From NCBI RefSeq assembly GCF_015709455.1, contig NZ_JADNQW010000005.1, positions 4,327,450-4,391,449 on the forward strand: a stretch of DNA of 64,000 bases, written 5' to 3'. The translations under genes were made by a program, and so were the position numbers. The notes under the pieces were generated by a model. It was not told the DNA's origin. It made no database searches and worked only from the letters and a program-made list of their open reading frames with translations. This document shows positions 35,066-42,478 of this stretch, in pieces (the stretch's first letter is position 1; every line of letters begins with the position of its first letter). The DNA comes from Methylosinus sp. H3A (lineage in GTDB: Bacteria > Pseudomonadota > Alphaproteobacteria > Rhizobiales > Beijerinckiaceae).

Positions 35066-36241
35066 TCAGAACTCCGCGCGCAAGCGGCCGCGCTCCAGAA
35101 TGAAACGCGGATCGAAGGCCTCCTTCACGCGCCGCGTGAGCGAGGCGAGAGCGGAAGGCTGCGGATGGAACACATCGACGCGCGCACGCGTCGCCGCATC
35201 GGCGCGGATCAGCGTCGCATGGCCGCCGAGCGCATCGACGATGGCGCGAATGGCCGTCGCATGCGCGTCCGCCGCTGTCTCGAGCCGCAGCCAGACGAGG
35301 CCGCCGGCCCAATCATAGATATGCGCGACGAGCGGCGCGCCGGCGCCGCGCAGTCGCTCGACGAATGCAAAACCGTCGCTGGGCGCGAGCGAGACGCGCC
35401 ATATGACGCCCTCCCCTGCGATCGGCTCGGCGTCGCGAACACGCGTCCAGAATGCGCGGCTTTCGTCTGCGCGCAGCACTTCCGTCGCGCCGCCGAAACC
35501 AGCGAGAAAGCGCGCAAGATCGTCGCGACGCGTCGTGACGGAAATCTCCGGGCCCTCGAGCCGCAACGCCGCCGCATCGCCCTGCGGATCATAGGCGAGG
35601 CTCGACACTTCATAAGGCGAGCCCGACGCCTTGCGCAGCGCTGCGAGACCCTTCTCCTCGCCGAGACCGCGCAGCAGCAGCGTCTCTTCCGTCTCCGCCT
35701 TGGGCAGGACTTTCAACGTCGCCTCGGTGAGCGCGGCGAGCGTGCCATAGGAGCCGGCGACGAGCTTGGAGAGATCATAGCCGGTGACATTCTTCATCAC
35801 GCGGCCGCCGGATTTGACGATCTCGCCGCGGCCGGTGACGCAGCGAAAGCCGAGCAGATGATCGCGCGCCGCGCCTGCTTTTATGCGCCGCGGGCCGGAG
35901 GCGTTGACGGCGATGACGCCTCCAATGGTGGCGTCGTCGCGCGCGCCGCCGAGAAGCGCCGCATGGTCCATCGGCTCGAAAGCCAATTGCTGGTTCTGCG
36001 CATCGAGTAGCGCGACGATCTCGCGCAAGGGCGTCCCCGCGCGGGCCGTCAGCACCAGCTCCTGCGGCTCATAGAGCGTGACGCCCGCGAGCGCGGCGAG
36101 CGAGAGAACGCGCTCGCGCTGCGTCGCACGGCCGAGCGACGATTTGGAGCCATGGCCTTCGATCGACAAAGGCGCATCTTCGGCGATCGCGGCGCAGATC
36201 GCCTCGGCGACATCTTTCTCGTCTCTCGGCGTCAGCGGCAT
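35066..36241 (-). CDS. glcE: Glycolate oxidase FAD-binding subunit GlcE
   Basis: A 391-residue FAD-binding PCMH-type protein, shorter than GlcD as expected for GlcE. Motifs include IEGHGSKSSLGR, the FAD loop DATIGGVIAVNASGPRRIKAGAARDHLLG, and GRVMKNVTGYDLSKLVAGSYGTLA. It works with GlcD and GlcF to oxidise glycolate to glyoxylate. It lies 279 bp downstream of glcD, the gap being filled with REP-like palindromes. Confidence 0.94.
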   Translation of the reverse strand: MPLTPRDEKDVAEAICAAIAEDAPLSIEGHGSKSSLGRATQRERVLSLAALAGVTLYEPQELVLTARAGTPLREIVALLDAQNQQLAFEPMDHAALLGGARDDATIGGVIAVNASGPRRIKAGAARDHLLGFRCVTGRGEIVKSGGRVMKNVTGYDLSKLVAGSYGTLAALTEATLKVLPKAETEETLLLRGLGEEKGLAALRKASGSPYEVSSLAYDPQGDAAALRLEGPEISVTTRRDDLARFLAGFGGATEVLRADESRAFWTRVRDAEPIAGEGVIWRVSLAPSDGFAFVERLRGAGAPLVAHIYDWAGGLVWLRLETAADAHATAIRAIVDALGGHATLIRADAATRARVDVFHPQPSALASLTRRVKEAFDPRFILERGRLRAEF

Positions 36242-36274
36242 ATGACACTGTTCCCGTCACAAGACGCGCGCTTC

Positions 36275-36485
36275 CTTCTCCCGCCTGCGGGAGAAGATGG
36301 CCCCGCGAAGCGGGGTCGGATGAAAGCCCTCGACCGTTTGTGAAAAAATATCGTCTTCTCTTTCGACCGCGCGAATTTTGCACGCCCCCTCATCCGACCC
36401 GGCCAAAAGCCCGTCGCTCGCGACGGGCGTCCTCTCGGCCGCCCTATGGCCGGGCCACCTTCTCCCACGAGTGGGAGAAGGTGCG
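36275..36485. repeat. Cluster of REP-like palindromes between glcD and glcE
   Basis: At least four hairpins in about 210 bp: CTTCTCCCGC/GCGGGAGAAG (36275-36296), CCCCGC-GAA-GCGGGG (36301-36315), CCCGTCGC/GCGACGGG near 36407-36426, and CTTCTCCCAC/GTGGGAGAAG near 36462-36483. CCTCATCCGACC also recurs at 42419. The cluster fills the glcD-glcE gap and holds no gene. Confidence 0.75.
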
Positions 36486-36520
36486 CGCACGGAGATTGTC
36501 GGAAAGGGGCGATCATTCGC

Positions 36521-38014
36521 TCAAAACCTCGGCAGCTCGGGAAACGGCAGCTTGCCGCCCTGCACATGCATCATGCCGAGCTCGGCGCAGCGATGCAGAG
36601 TCGGAAATACTTTTCCCGGATTGAGCCTATGCTGTGGATCGAAGGCGCATTTCACCCGCTGCTGCTGCGCGAGATCGGTCTCGTCGAACATCTCGCCCAT
36701 CAGATCGCGCTTCTCGACGCCGACGCCGTGCTCGCCGGTCAGCACGCCGCCGACCTCGACGCAAAGGCGCAGAATATCGGCGCCGAGTTTTTCGGCGCGT
36801 TCTATTTCGCCCTCTTTCGAGGCGTCATAGAGAATGAGCGGATGCAGATTGCCGTCGCCGGCATGGAACACATTGGCGACGCGTAGCCCGTGGAACTTCG
36901 CCAGAGCGTCCATGCGCGTGAGCACCTCCGGCAGGCGGCCGCGCGGTATCGTGCCGTCCATGCAGAGATAATCGGGACCGATGCAGCTCACCGCCGGAAA
37001 AGCGTTCTTGCGCCCCGCCCAAAAGCGCAGCCGCTCGGCCTCGCTCTGCGAGACGCGCGTCTCGGTCGCGCCCTCGGCGCGGGCGATCTGCTCCACCACG
37101 GCGACCAGATGATCGACCTCGGCGGGCGTGCCGTCCAATTCCACAATGACGATCGCGCCGGCGTCGAGCGGATAGCCGCAGGGCTGGAAATTCTCCACCG
37201 CGCCGATGGTCGCCGCGTCCATCATCTCGAGGCCGCCCGGAATTATGCCGCGCGCGATGATCGCGCCGACGCAGCGCGCGCCGGCCTCCACTGTGGGAAA
37301 GGCGAGCAGCAGGCCGCGGGCGGAAACGGGCTTTTGCAGCAGCCGCACAGTGACCTCGGTGACGACGCCGAGCAGACCTTCCGAGCCCGTCATCAACCCC
37401 ATGAGATCATAGAGCTCGCTATCCAGATGCTTGCCGCCGAGGCGCAGAATCTCGCCGCCCATCAGCACCATCTCGAGGCCGAGTATGTTGTTGGTGGTCA
37501 ACCCATATTTCAGGCAATGCACGCCGCCGGCGTTCTCGCCGACATTGCCGCCGATCGTGCAGGCGATCTGCGAGGACGGGTCCGGCGCATAATAAAAGCC
37601 TGCATATTCGACGGCTTTCGAGATGACGAGATTTTGCACGCCGGGTTGCACGCGGGCGCAGCGATTCTCGAAATCCACCTCCAATATGCGGTTGAACTTG
37701 GACATTCCGAGCAGAATGCCGTCCTCGAGCGGCAGCGCCCCGCCGGAGAGCGAGGTGCCGGCGCCGCGCGGCACCACTTTCACATTCATCTCCTGCGCCA
37801 ACGCCATGATCGCGCTCACCTGCGCCACCGTCTCCGGCAGAACGACGACGAGCGGCAGAGCGCGATACATCACCAGCGCGTCGCATTCATAGGCGCGGCG
37901 CGCGGTCTCGTCCGCGATGACATTGGCGGCGGGCAGAATGGCGCGCAGCCGCGCGAGCAACTCCTCGCGGCGCGCCATTATCGCCTGCTCGGGCAGCGGC
38001 ATGACCAGGGACAT
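36521..38014 (-). CDS. glcD: Glycolate oxidase catalytic subunit GlcD
   Basis: A 497-residue flavoprotein of the FAD-linked oxidase C family. The FAD-binding domain has VVPRGAGTSLSGGALP, PDPSSQIACTIGGNVGENAGG and GLMTGSEGLLGV; the C-terminal domain has NVFHAGDGNLHPLILYD and GGVLTGEHGVGVEKR. It oxidises glycolate (or D-lactate) with GlcE and GlcF. ATG 38014 is taken; 38002 is an alternative. glcG is divergent, 155 bp away. Glycolate oxidation serves photorespiration-like salvage and two-carbon growth. Confidence 0.95.
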   Translation of the reverse strand: MSLVMPLPEQAIMARREELLARLRAILPAANVIADETARRAYECDALVMYRALPLVVVLPETVAQVSAIMALAQEMNVKVVPRGAGTSLSGGALPLEDGILLGMSKFNRILEVDFENRCARVQPGVQNLVISKAVEYAGFYYAPDPSSQIACTIGGNVGENAGGVHCLKYGLTTNNILGLEMVLMGGEILRLGGKHLDSELYDLMGLMTGSEGLLGVVTEVTVRLLQKPVSARGLLLAFPTVEAGARCVGAIIARGIIPGGLEMMDAATIGAVENFQPCGYPLDAGAIVIVELDGTPAEVDHLVAVVEQIARAEGATETRVSQSEAERLRFWAGRKNAFPAVSCIGPDYLCMDGTIPRGRLPEVLTRMDALAKFHGLRVANVFHAGDGNLHPLILYDASKEGEIERAEKLGADILRLCVEVGGVLTGEHGVGVEKRDLMGEMFDETDLAQQQRVKCAFDPQHRLNPGKVFPTLHRCAELGMMHVQGGKLPFPELPRF

Positions 38015-38169
38015 GCGGTCTCACTGAAAAATGTGCCGAACCTGCGGCTCGGCGCTGCGGCCGGCTTGCGCGTCCCGGCCGTTTCGTGCTGGTTACCTCC
38101 CTATTCGAGCAGGCGCCGGCGCGCAAGAGCGGCGCTCGCTGCTGTTGCGAAGGACAGGAAGCTCGGCCG

Positions 38170-38583
38170 ATGAAGACAAGATTCGCTCTCACTCTCGCCG
38201 ACGCCAGGCGCGTCGCCGCCGCAGCCGAGGCCGAAGCGATCAAAAACGGCTGGAGCGTTGTCGTCGCCATCGTGGACGAGGGCGGTCATCTCGTGCTTTT
38301 GCAGCGCCTCGACGGCACGCAGACGGCCTCCGCCGAGATCGCGACGCAGAAAGCGCGCACCGCGGCCCTGTTCAAGCGTCCGAGCAAGGCGCTGGAAGAC
38401 ATTGTCGCGGGCGGCCGCGTCGCCATGCTGAGCCTGCCCGGGATCACCGCCGTCGAGGGCGGCCTGCCGCTCGTCTATCGCGGCGATATCGTCGGGGCGA
38501 TCGGCGTTTCCGGCGTGCAATCGTTTCAGGATGGCATCATCGCCAAAGCGGGGGCGGAGAGCCTGGACGATGGGCAATCATGA
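38170..38583 (+). CDS. glcG: GlcG/HbpS family protein
   Basis: A 137-residue protein of the GlcG/HbpS family. The sequence has LADARRVAAAAEAEA, VVAIVDEGGHLVLLQRLDG and GGLPLVYRGDIVGAIGVSG, the family signature. GlcG homologues are often encoded in glycolate oxidase loci; their role is unclear, with heme or ligand binding proposed for HbpS. GGAAG lies about 10 nt upstream of the ATG. It is divergent from glcD, which supports a link to the glycolate system. Confidence 0.88.
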   Translation: MKTRFALTLADARRVAAAAEAEAIKNGWSVVVAIVDEGGHLVLLQRLDGTQTASAEIATQKARTAALFKRPSKALEDIVAGGRVAMLSLPGITAVEGGLPLVYRGDIVGAIGVSGVQSFQDGIIAKAGAESLDDGQS

Positions 38584-38660
38584 CGAAAGCGCATGACGAA
38601 AGCGGCGGTGATTCGGCCACAAGAACCTGGCAATTGACGCGTTTGCGCCGCTTTCGCGCC

Positions 38661-38999
38661 TCAATCCATGATGGGCCCCGATAGCGCCATCATCGCCGCG
38701 ACGACGCTCTCGGGCGAAAGATTTTCCTCGGCGGAAAAAGCAATGAGCAGCGGCTCGTCGCCACAAACATGCGCGAGCAGAGCGATCTGAAACCCTTCTT
38801 CTCCCATGAGGGCGCGAATATCGCCGGGATCGACGCCGGTGAGCGCCAGAAAACGCTCCATACGGTCGTCATCGGCAGCCAGAAAGACCAATGATCGCAA
38901 AGCGATAGATCGCGCCTCCGATTTCGATGGCGCGGCTGCCCGCTTTTCGCCACCGAGACGGTGTCTAGTCTTTTCGATTTTCATTTCATCAATCTTCAT
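38661..38999 (-). CDS. DUF3572 family protein
   Basis: A 112-residue protein. The core [45 protein letters not shown] and [14 protein letters not shown] matches DUF3572, found in Alphaproteobacteria and often divergent from divK-pleD, as here. Function is unknown. It has no signal peptide. The start may be at 38999 or at 38984; neither has a clear ribosome binding site. The N-terminal 25 residues are Lys/Arg-rich. Confidence 0.82.
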   Translation of the reverse strand: MKIDEMKIEKTRHRLGGEKRAAAPSKSEARSIALRSLVFLAADDDRMERFLALTGVDPGDIRALMGEEGFQIALLAHVCGDEPLLIAFSAEENLSPESVVAAMMALSGPIMD

Positions 39000-39146
39000 C
39001 TGCTAACCCGAAGGCGAGATCGTCTTCGAATGCACCGGCTTTCGATTTCGAGACGAGACGGAACCTTCCGCCGCCGCCTCCGGGAACGAGACGCCAATGG
39101 GCGCGAGCCGCGCCGAACGAGAGCAGAATCGCGAGAGTCGGAGCCA

Positions 39147-39518
39147 ATGCCGAAAACCGTCCTCATCGTAGAGGATAATGAGCTCAACATGAAGCTCTTC
39201 AACGATCTCCTCGAGGCCAATGGGCATTCGACGCTGCAGACCAAGAGCGGCGTCGAGGCCATCGCGCTGGCGCGCAGCCACTCGCCAGACCTCATTTTGA
39301 TGGACATTCAGCTCCCGGAGATATCCGGGCTCGAGGTTACGCGCTGGCTCAAGGACGACGAGCAGCTGCGCTCCATCCCGATCATCGCGATCACCGCCTT
39401 TGCGATGAAGGGCGATGAGGAGAAAATTCGCCAGGGCGGCTGCGAGGCCTATCTCTCAAAGCCGATCTCCGTGGCCCGCTTTCTGGAAACTGTGAACGCA
39501 TTTTTGGCGGACAGATGA
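39147..39518 (+). CDS. divK: Single-domain response regulator DivK
   Basis: A 123-residue receiver with acidic pair E9-D10 and phosphoacceptor D53 in [13 protein letters not shown]; the switch Thr is in [11 protein letters not shown] and the Lys in YLSKPI. Length, D53 and the following pleD gene identify it as DivK, the polarity and cell-cycle regulator that acts with PleC/DivJ-type kinases to control CtrA. It lies 13 bp before pleD and is probably co-transcribed. Confidence 0.93.
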   Translation: MPKTVLIVEDNELNMKLFNDLLEANGHSTLQTKSGVEAIALARSHSPDLILMDIQLPEISGLEVTRWLKDDEQLRSIPIIAITAFAMKGDEEKIRQGGCEAYLSKPISVARFLETVNAFLADR

Positions 39519-39531
39519 GAGGCCGAGCGCC

Positions 39532-40902
39532 ATGACTGCACGCATTTTGATCGTCGACGATTTGGCGCCCAACATAAAATTGCTGGAGGCGCGTCTGACG
39601 GCCGAATATTTCGACGTCCTCTCGGCGACGAACGGGCCCGAGGCTCTGGCGCTCTGTCGCGAGGATCGCTGCGACATCGTGCTGCTCGACGTGATGATGC
39701 CCGGCATGGACGGTTTCGAGGTCTGCCGGCGCCTGAAGGCCGATCCGGTCACCGCGCATCTTCCCGTCGTGATGGTGACCGCACTCGATCAGCCGGCCGA
39801 CCGGCTGCGCGGCCTCGAGGCCGGCGCCGATGATTTTCTCACCAAGCCCGTCGACGAGATCGCGCTCATCGCGCGCGTCCGCTCACTCGCCCGCCTCAAG
39901 GTGATGCTCGACGAATTGCGCGCCCGCGCGGACACGTCGGCCAGTCTCGGCCTCGTCGACAAGGGCGCGCGCGCAATGGCCGACGCCGGCAAGAATGGCC
40001 GCATCCTCGTGCTCGAGGACCGCGGCGCCTCGGCCGAGCGAATCACCATGGCGCTGCGCGACCTGCATGAGGTGACGGTCGTCTCCGATCCGCAGGACGC
40101 GCTATTCCGCGCCGCAGAGGGCGATTTCGACCTCATCGCCGTCAGCCTCGATCTCAATGGATTCGACGCGCTGCGCTTTTGCAGCCAAGTCCGCTCGCTG
40201 GAGCGCACGCGGGCGCTGCCCATTCTCGTCATCGCCGATATGGACGACCGCAACCGCATTTTGCGCGGCCTCGATCTGGGCGTGAACGACTATATCGTGC
40301 GGCCGGTCGACCGAAACGAGCTCGTCGCCCGCGTCCGCAGCCAGCTGCGCCGCAAACGCTACGCCGACAGCCTGCGTTCCGATCTGCAGGCCGCCATCGA
40401 GCTCGCCGCCGTCGATTCGCTGACCGGCCTCAACAACAGGCGCTATCTCGAGACCCATCTCTCCGCCCTGCTCGACCAGGCCGCCCATAAGGGCCGCGCG
40501 CTGACGCTGATGATGCTCGACATCGATCACTTCAAATCGGTCAACGACACTCATGGTCATGACGCCGGCGACGAGGTGCTGAAGCATTTCGCGCAGCGCA
40601 TGAAGCGCGTGGTGCGCAGCGCCGATCTCATCTGCCGGCTCGGCGGCGAGGAATTCGTCATCGTCATGCCCGACACGCCGCTGGTCGTCGCCGCCAAAGT
40701 GGCCGAGCGCGTGCGCGCCGCCATACAATCGGAGCCCTTCTGCATAGACCGCAATGGCGGCGCCATACCCGTCACGACGTCGATCGGCATAGCGGAGCGC
40801 GGCCAGGACGCCAATGCGGAGGCGCTGCTTCGCCGCGCCGATAAGGCGCTCTACGAGTCGAAGAGCGGCGGCCGCAATCGCGTCACCGCCGCCGCCGCCT
40901 GA
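39532..40902 (+). CDS. pleD: Diguanylate cyclase response regulator PleD
   Basis: A 456-residue protein that makes cyclic di-GMP. REC1 has phosphoacceptor D53 in IVLLDVMMPGMDG. REC2 has Ser in the phosphoacceptor position (LIAVSLDLN), so it is an adaptor domain as in Caulobacter PleD. The GGDEF domain has GGEEF at residues 371-375 and the inhibitory site R362-S-A-D365 five residues before it, so feedback inhibition is expected. It lies in an operon with divK and links polarity to c-di-GMP. Confidence 0.95.
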   Translation: MTARILIVDDLAPNIKLLEARLTAEYFDVLSATNGPEALALCREDRCDIVLLDVMMPGMDGFEVCRRLKADPVTAHLPVVMVTALDQPADRLRGLEAGADDFLTKPVDEIALIARVRSLARLKVMLDELRARADTSASLGLVDKGARAMADAGKNGRILVLEDRGASAERITMALRDLHEVTVVSDPQDALFRAAEGDFDLIAVSLDLNGFDALRFCSQVRSLERTRALPILVIADMDDRNRILRGLDLGVNDYIVRPVDRNELVARVRSQLRRKRYADSLRSDLQAAIELAAVDSLTGLNNRRYLETHLSALLDQAAHKGRALTLMMLDIDHFKSVNDTHGHDAGDEVLKHFAQRMKRVVRSADLICRLGGEEFVIVMPDTPLVVAAKVAERVRAAIQSEPFCIDRNGGAIPVTTSIGIAERGQDANAEALLRRADKALYESKSGGRNRVTAAAA

Positions 40903-40915
40903 TCCCCCCACCCAC

Positions 40916-40948
40916 AAAAAAAACCTGCCCGAACCATGTTCGGGCAGG
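40916..40948 (-). terminator. Strong rho-independent terminator on the minus strand
   Basis: An 11-bp perfect stem CCTGCCCGAAC/GTTCGGGCAGG with a 3-nt loop (40924-40948), followed on the minus strand by eight T (40923-40916). It is read from the right, so it ends a minus-strand transcript, not pleD. The nearest minus-strand gene ends 317 bp away at 41266. Confidence 0.85.
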
Positions 40949-41030
40949 GGGAAAGTTGGGAGCCCCACTCGGAGGAGAGCTTCCGAGTGAAGAGGAGAGG
41001 CCCGCGGCCGCTGTGTGGGCCGCATCGCCG
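40916..41030 (-). ncRNA. Candidate small RNA with C/U-rich single-stranded motifs
   Basis: No gene is supported in 40903-41265, yet the minus strand ends in a strong terminator. Upstream of it lies another hairpin, CACTCGGA/TCCGAGTG (40967-40990), with loop AGCTCTCC. Unpaired stretches read CCTCTCCTCTT and GGGCTCCCAACTTTCCCCC, which could pair with Shine-Dalgarno sequences as in alphaproteobacterial anti-SD sRNAs. A weak -10-like GCTAAT near 41032 would give a transcript of about 110 nt. Alternatively this is the 3' UTR of the gene at 41266. The right half of the gap (41031-41265) holds nothing I recognise. Confidence 0.4.
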
Positions 41031-41265
41031 ATTAGCTTGCCTGAAGGAATGCGAGCGGCGCGTCTTCGATGCGCGACGGCTCGACAAGACACAGGCGGAA
41101 ATGGTCTGGATGGGAGGGCGGAGGGGAGCCTATCGCTCCGAGTTCCGCTTCCTGCGTCAGGATCGCTGCGACTATGCGCTTCGATCGTCCGACGCGCGCT
41201 GTTCCCGGCTCGGGGGCTCGAAACGCCCCTCTCTCGTCACGACCTCGAAGTCGCGTCGCGCGGGA

Positions 41266-41652
41266 TCAGGCGAAGCGCGCTGGTGGCGCGCGTGGAGAGA
41301 GAGACCGCAATTCCGGCGGGGCGACGGCGGCCGTTCGATCGTCGAAAACGGGAGGGGCCGCAGAGGGGAAGTCGAAGCTCAGGACGATGATGACGGCATC
41401 GGCCTCGTCGACCTCGGCCACCGAGCTGCAATGGAGCATGCAGCAGGGGCCGACATGCTTTTCCAGAGGAGCGGAGTCGGAAGACGTCGAGCTCGTCTGA
41501 TCGGCAGCGCAGACGACGCCGAAAGCGCCGCCCTCGGCCATAGCGCCGGTGGCGAAGCCGACCGCCACGATCTGCAACAGAAGGACGGCGGCCGCCAGCA
41601 TGCCGACGACGGCTCTGTCTATCCTGAAGATCGAACGGTTCTCGGCTTGCAC
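41266..41652 (-). CDS. Exported hypothetical protein with a Cys/His motif
   Basis: A 128-residue protein with an N-terminal hydrophobic segment (about residues 14-40). The mature part has C48 and then the motif HVGPCCMLHCSS. Small exported proteins with such Cys/His groups (DUF2946-like) often lie in copper or heavy-metal contexts, so metal binding is possible; no metal gene is adjacent. The start is GTG with GGAG upstream; ATG 41601 would cut the hydrophobic segment. The C-terminus is Pro/Arg-rich. Confidence 0.55.
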   Translation of the reverse strand: MQAENRSIFRIDRAVVGMLAAAVLLLQIVAVGFATGAMAEGGAFGVVCAADQTSSTSSDSAPLEKHVGPCCMLHCSSVAEVDEADAVIIVLSFDFPSAAPPVFDDRTAAVAPPELRSLSPRAPPARFA

Positions 41653-41761
41653 GGGCCGCCTACTCCGAGCTGCGAGCCATCACGCTAGGGGAGAGCCAGC
41701 AAAGGGTCAAGGCGCCCGCGGGGGAGGCCATGCGGCAAGTTGTCGCGCGCCGGAACATGGA

Positions 41762-42373
41762 TCAGCGATAGCCTTCCTCGGCCAACACTTGCCGCACGGT
41801 GGGCCGCGTCTTCATCAGCTCGTAATGGGCGCGGCAATTGACGGGCAGCTCCATGCCGATCTTGTCGGCCCAGAACTCCACGTAAAAGAGGCCGGCGTCG
41901 GCGATGGAGAAGGCGCCCGCCGCATAGCTCTTGCCGTCGAGCTCGCCGCTCACTTTCAACAGCGCCTCGGCGACGATCTCGCGCCCCTGCGCCTTCACCG
42001 CCTCTATGTCGCCCGCGACGGCGTAACGCTCCGGCGTGAAGACGCGGCGGAATCCCTCGCCATGAATGTAGCGCGTCGCGAAATTGAGCACCTCCATCGC
42101 TTGGCTCTTGCCGGCGAGATCCTCGGGCAAGAGCTTGCGACGCGGATAGGTCTCGGCGAGCCATGTCGCGATCGAGACAAAATCGCAGAGCGCCGTGCCG
42201 TCGTCGCGCAACAGCGTCGGAATCGTGCCATGGGGATTGATGGCCAGATATTCGGGCTTCAGATGGTCGCCTCGCGGCAGATTGAGGATATAGGCCTCGA
42301 AAACGAGGCCGATCTCCTCGAGCAGAATGTGAATTCCGGTCGAGCAGGATCCCGGCGTCATATAGAATTTCAT
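41762..42373 (-). CDS. Glutathione S-transferase family protein
   Basis: A 203-residue GST. The thioredoxin-like N-terminal domain starts MKFYMTPGSCSTGIHILLEE with the catalytic Ser/Cys region, followed by NPHGTIPTLL (cis-Pro) and DDGTALCDFVSIATWLAE. The C-terminal helical domain has FSIADAGLFYVEFW (N-capping box). This is the bacterial beta/theta-like type. It probably acts in detoxification or thiol chemistry. It lies downstream of clpB on the same strand, separated by a REP-like palindrome. Confidence 0.88.
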   Translation of the reverse strand: MKFYMTPGSCSTGIHILLEEIGLVFEAYILNLPRGDHLKPEYLAINPHGTIPTLLRDDGTALCDFVSIATWLAETYPRRKLLPEDLAGKSQAMEVLNFATRYIHGEGFRRVFTPERYAVAGDIEAVKAQGREIVAEALLKVSGELDGKSYAAGAFSIADAGLFYVEFWADKIGMELPVNCRAHYELMKTRPTVRQVLAEEGYR

Positions 42374-42418
42374 TCGCGCGCCTCCGCTTTCGCGGGAAGC
42401 AAGTTACGCGCCGAAGGG

Positions 42419-42458
42419 CCCTCATCCGACCCTCGCGTCAGCGAGGGTCGGATGAGGG
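42419..42458. repeat. Perfect REP-like palindrome between clpB and the GST gene
   Basis: An 18-bp perfect inverted repeat CCCTCATCCGACCCTCGC with a 4-nt loop. The arm starts with CCTCATCCGACC, as in the repeats at 36.4 kb, so they belong to one family. It can act as a 3' structure for clpB, but there is no T run. Confidence 0.8.
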
Positions 42459-42478
42459 GGCGCCGCCGCGCCCCCGTC

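Noticed and set aside
36275..36485. CRISPR array
   Set aside because: Hairpins differ in sequence and spacing; there is no regular repeat-spacer pattern and no cas gene.
42419..42458. Terminator of clpB
   Set aside because: Perfect palindrome but no T run; it matches the REP-like family instead.
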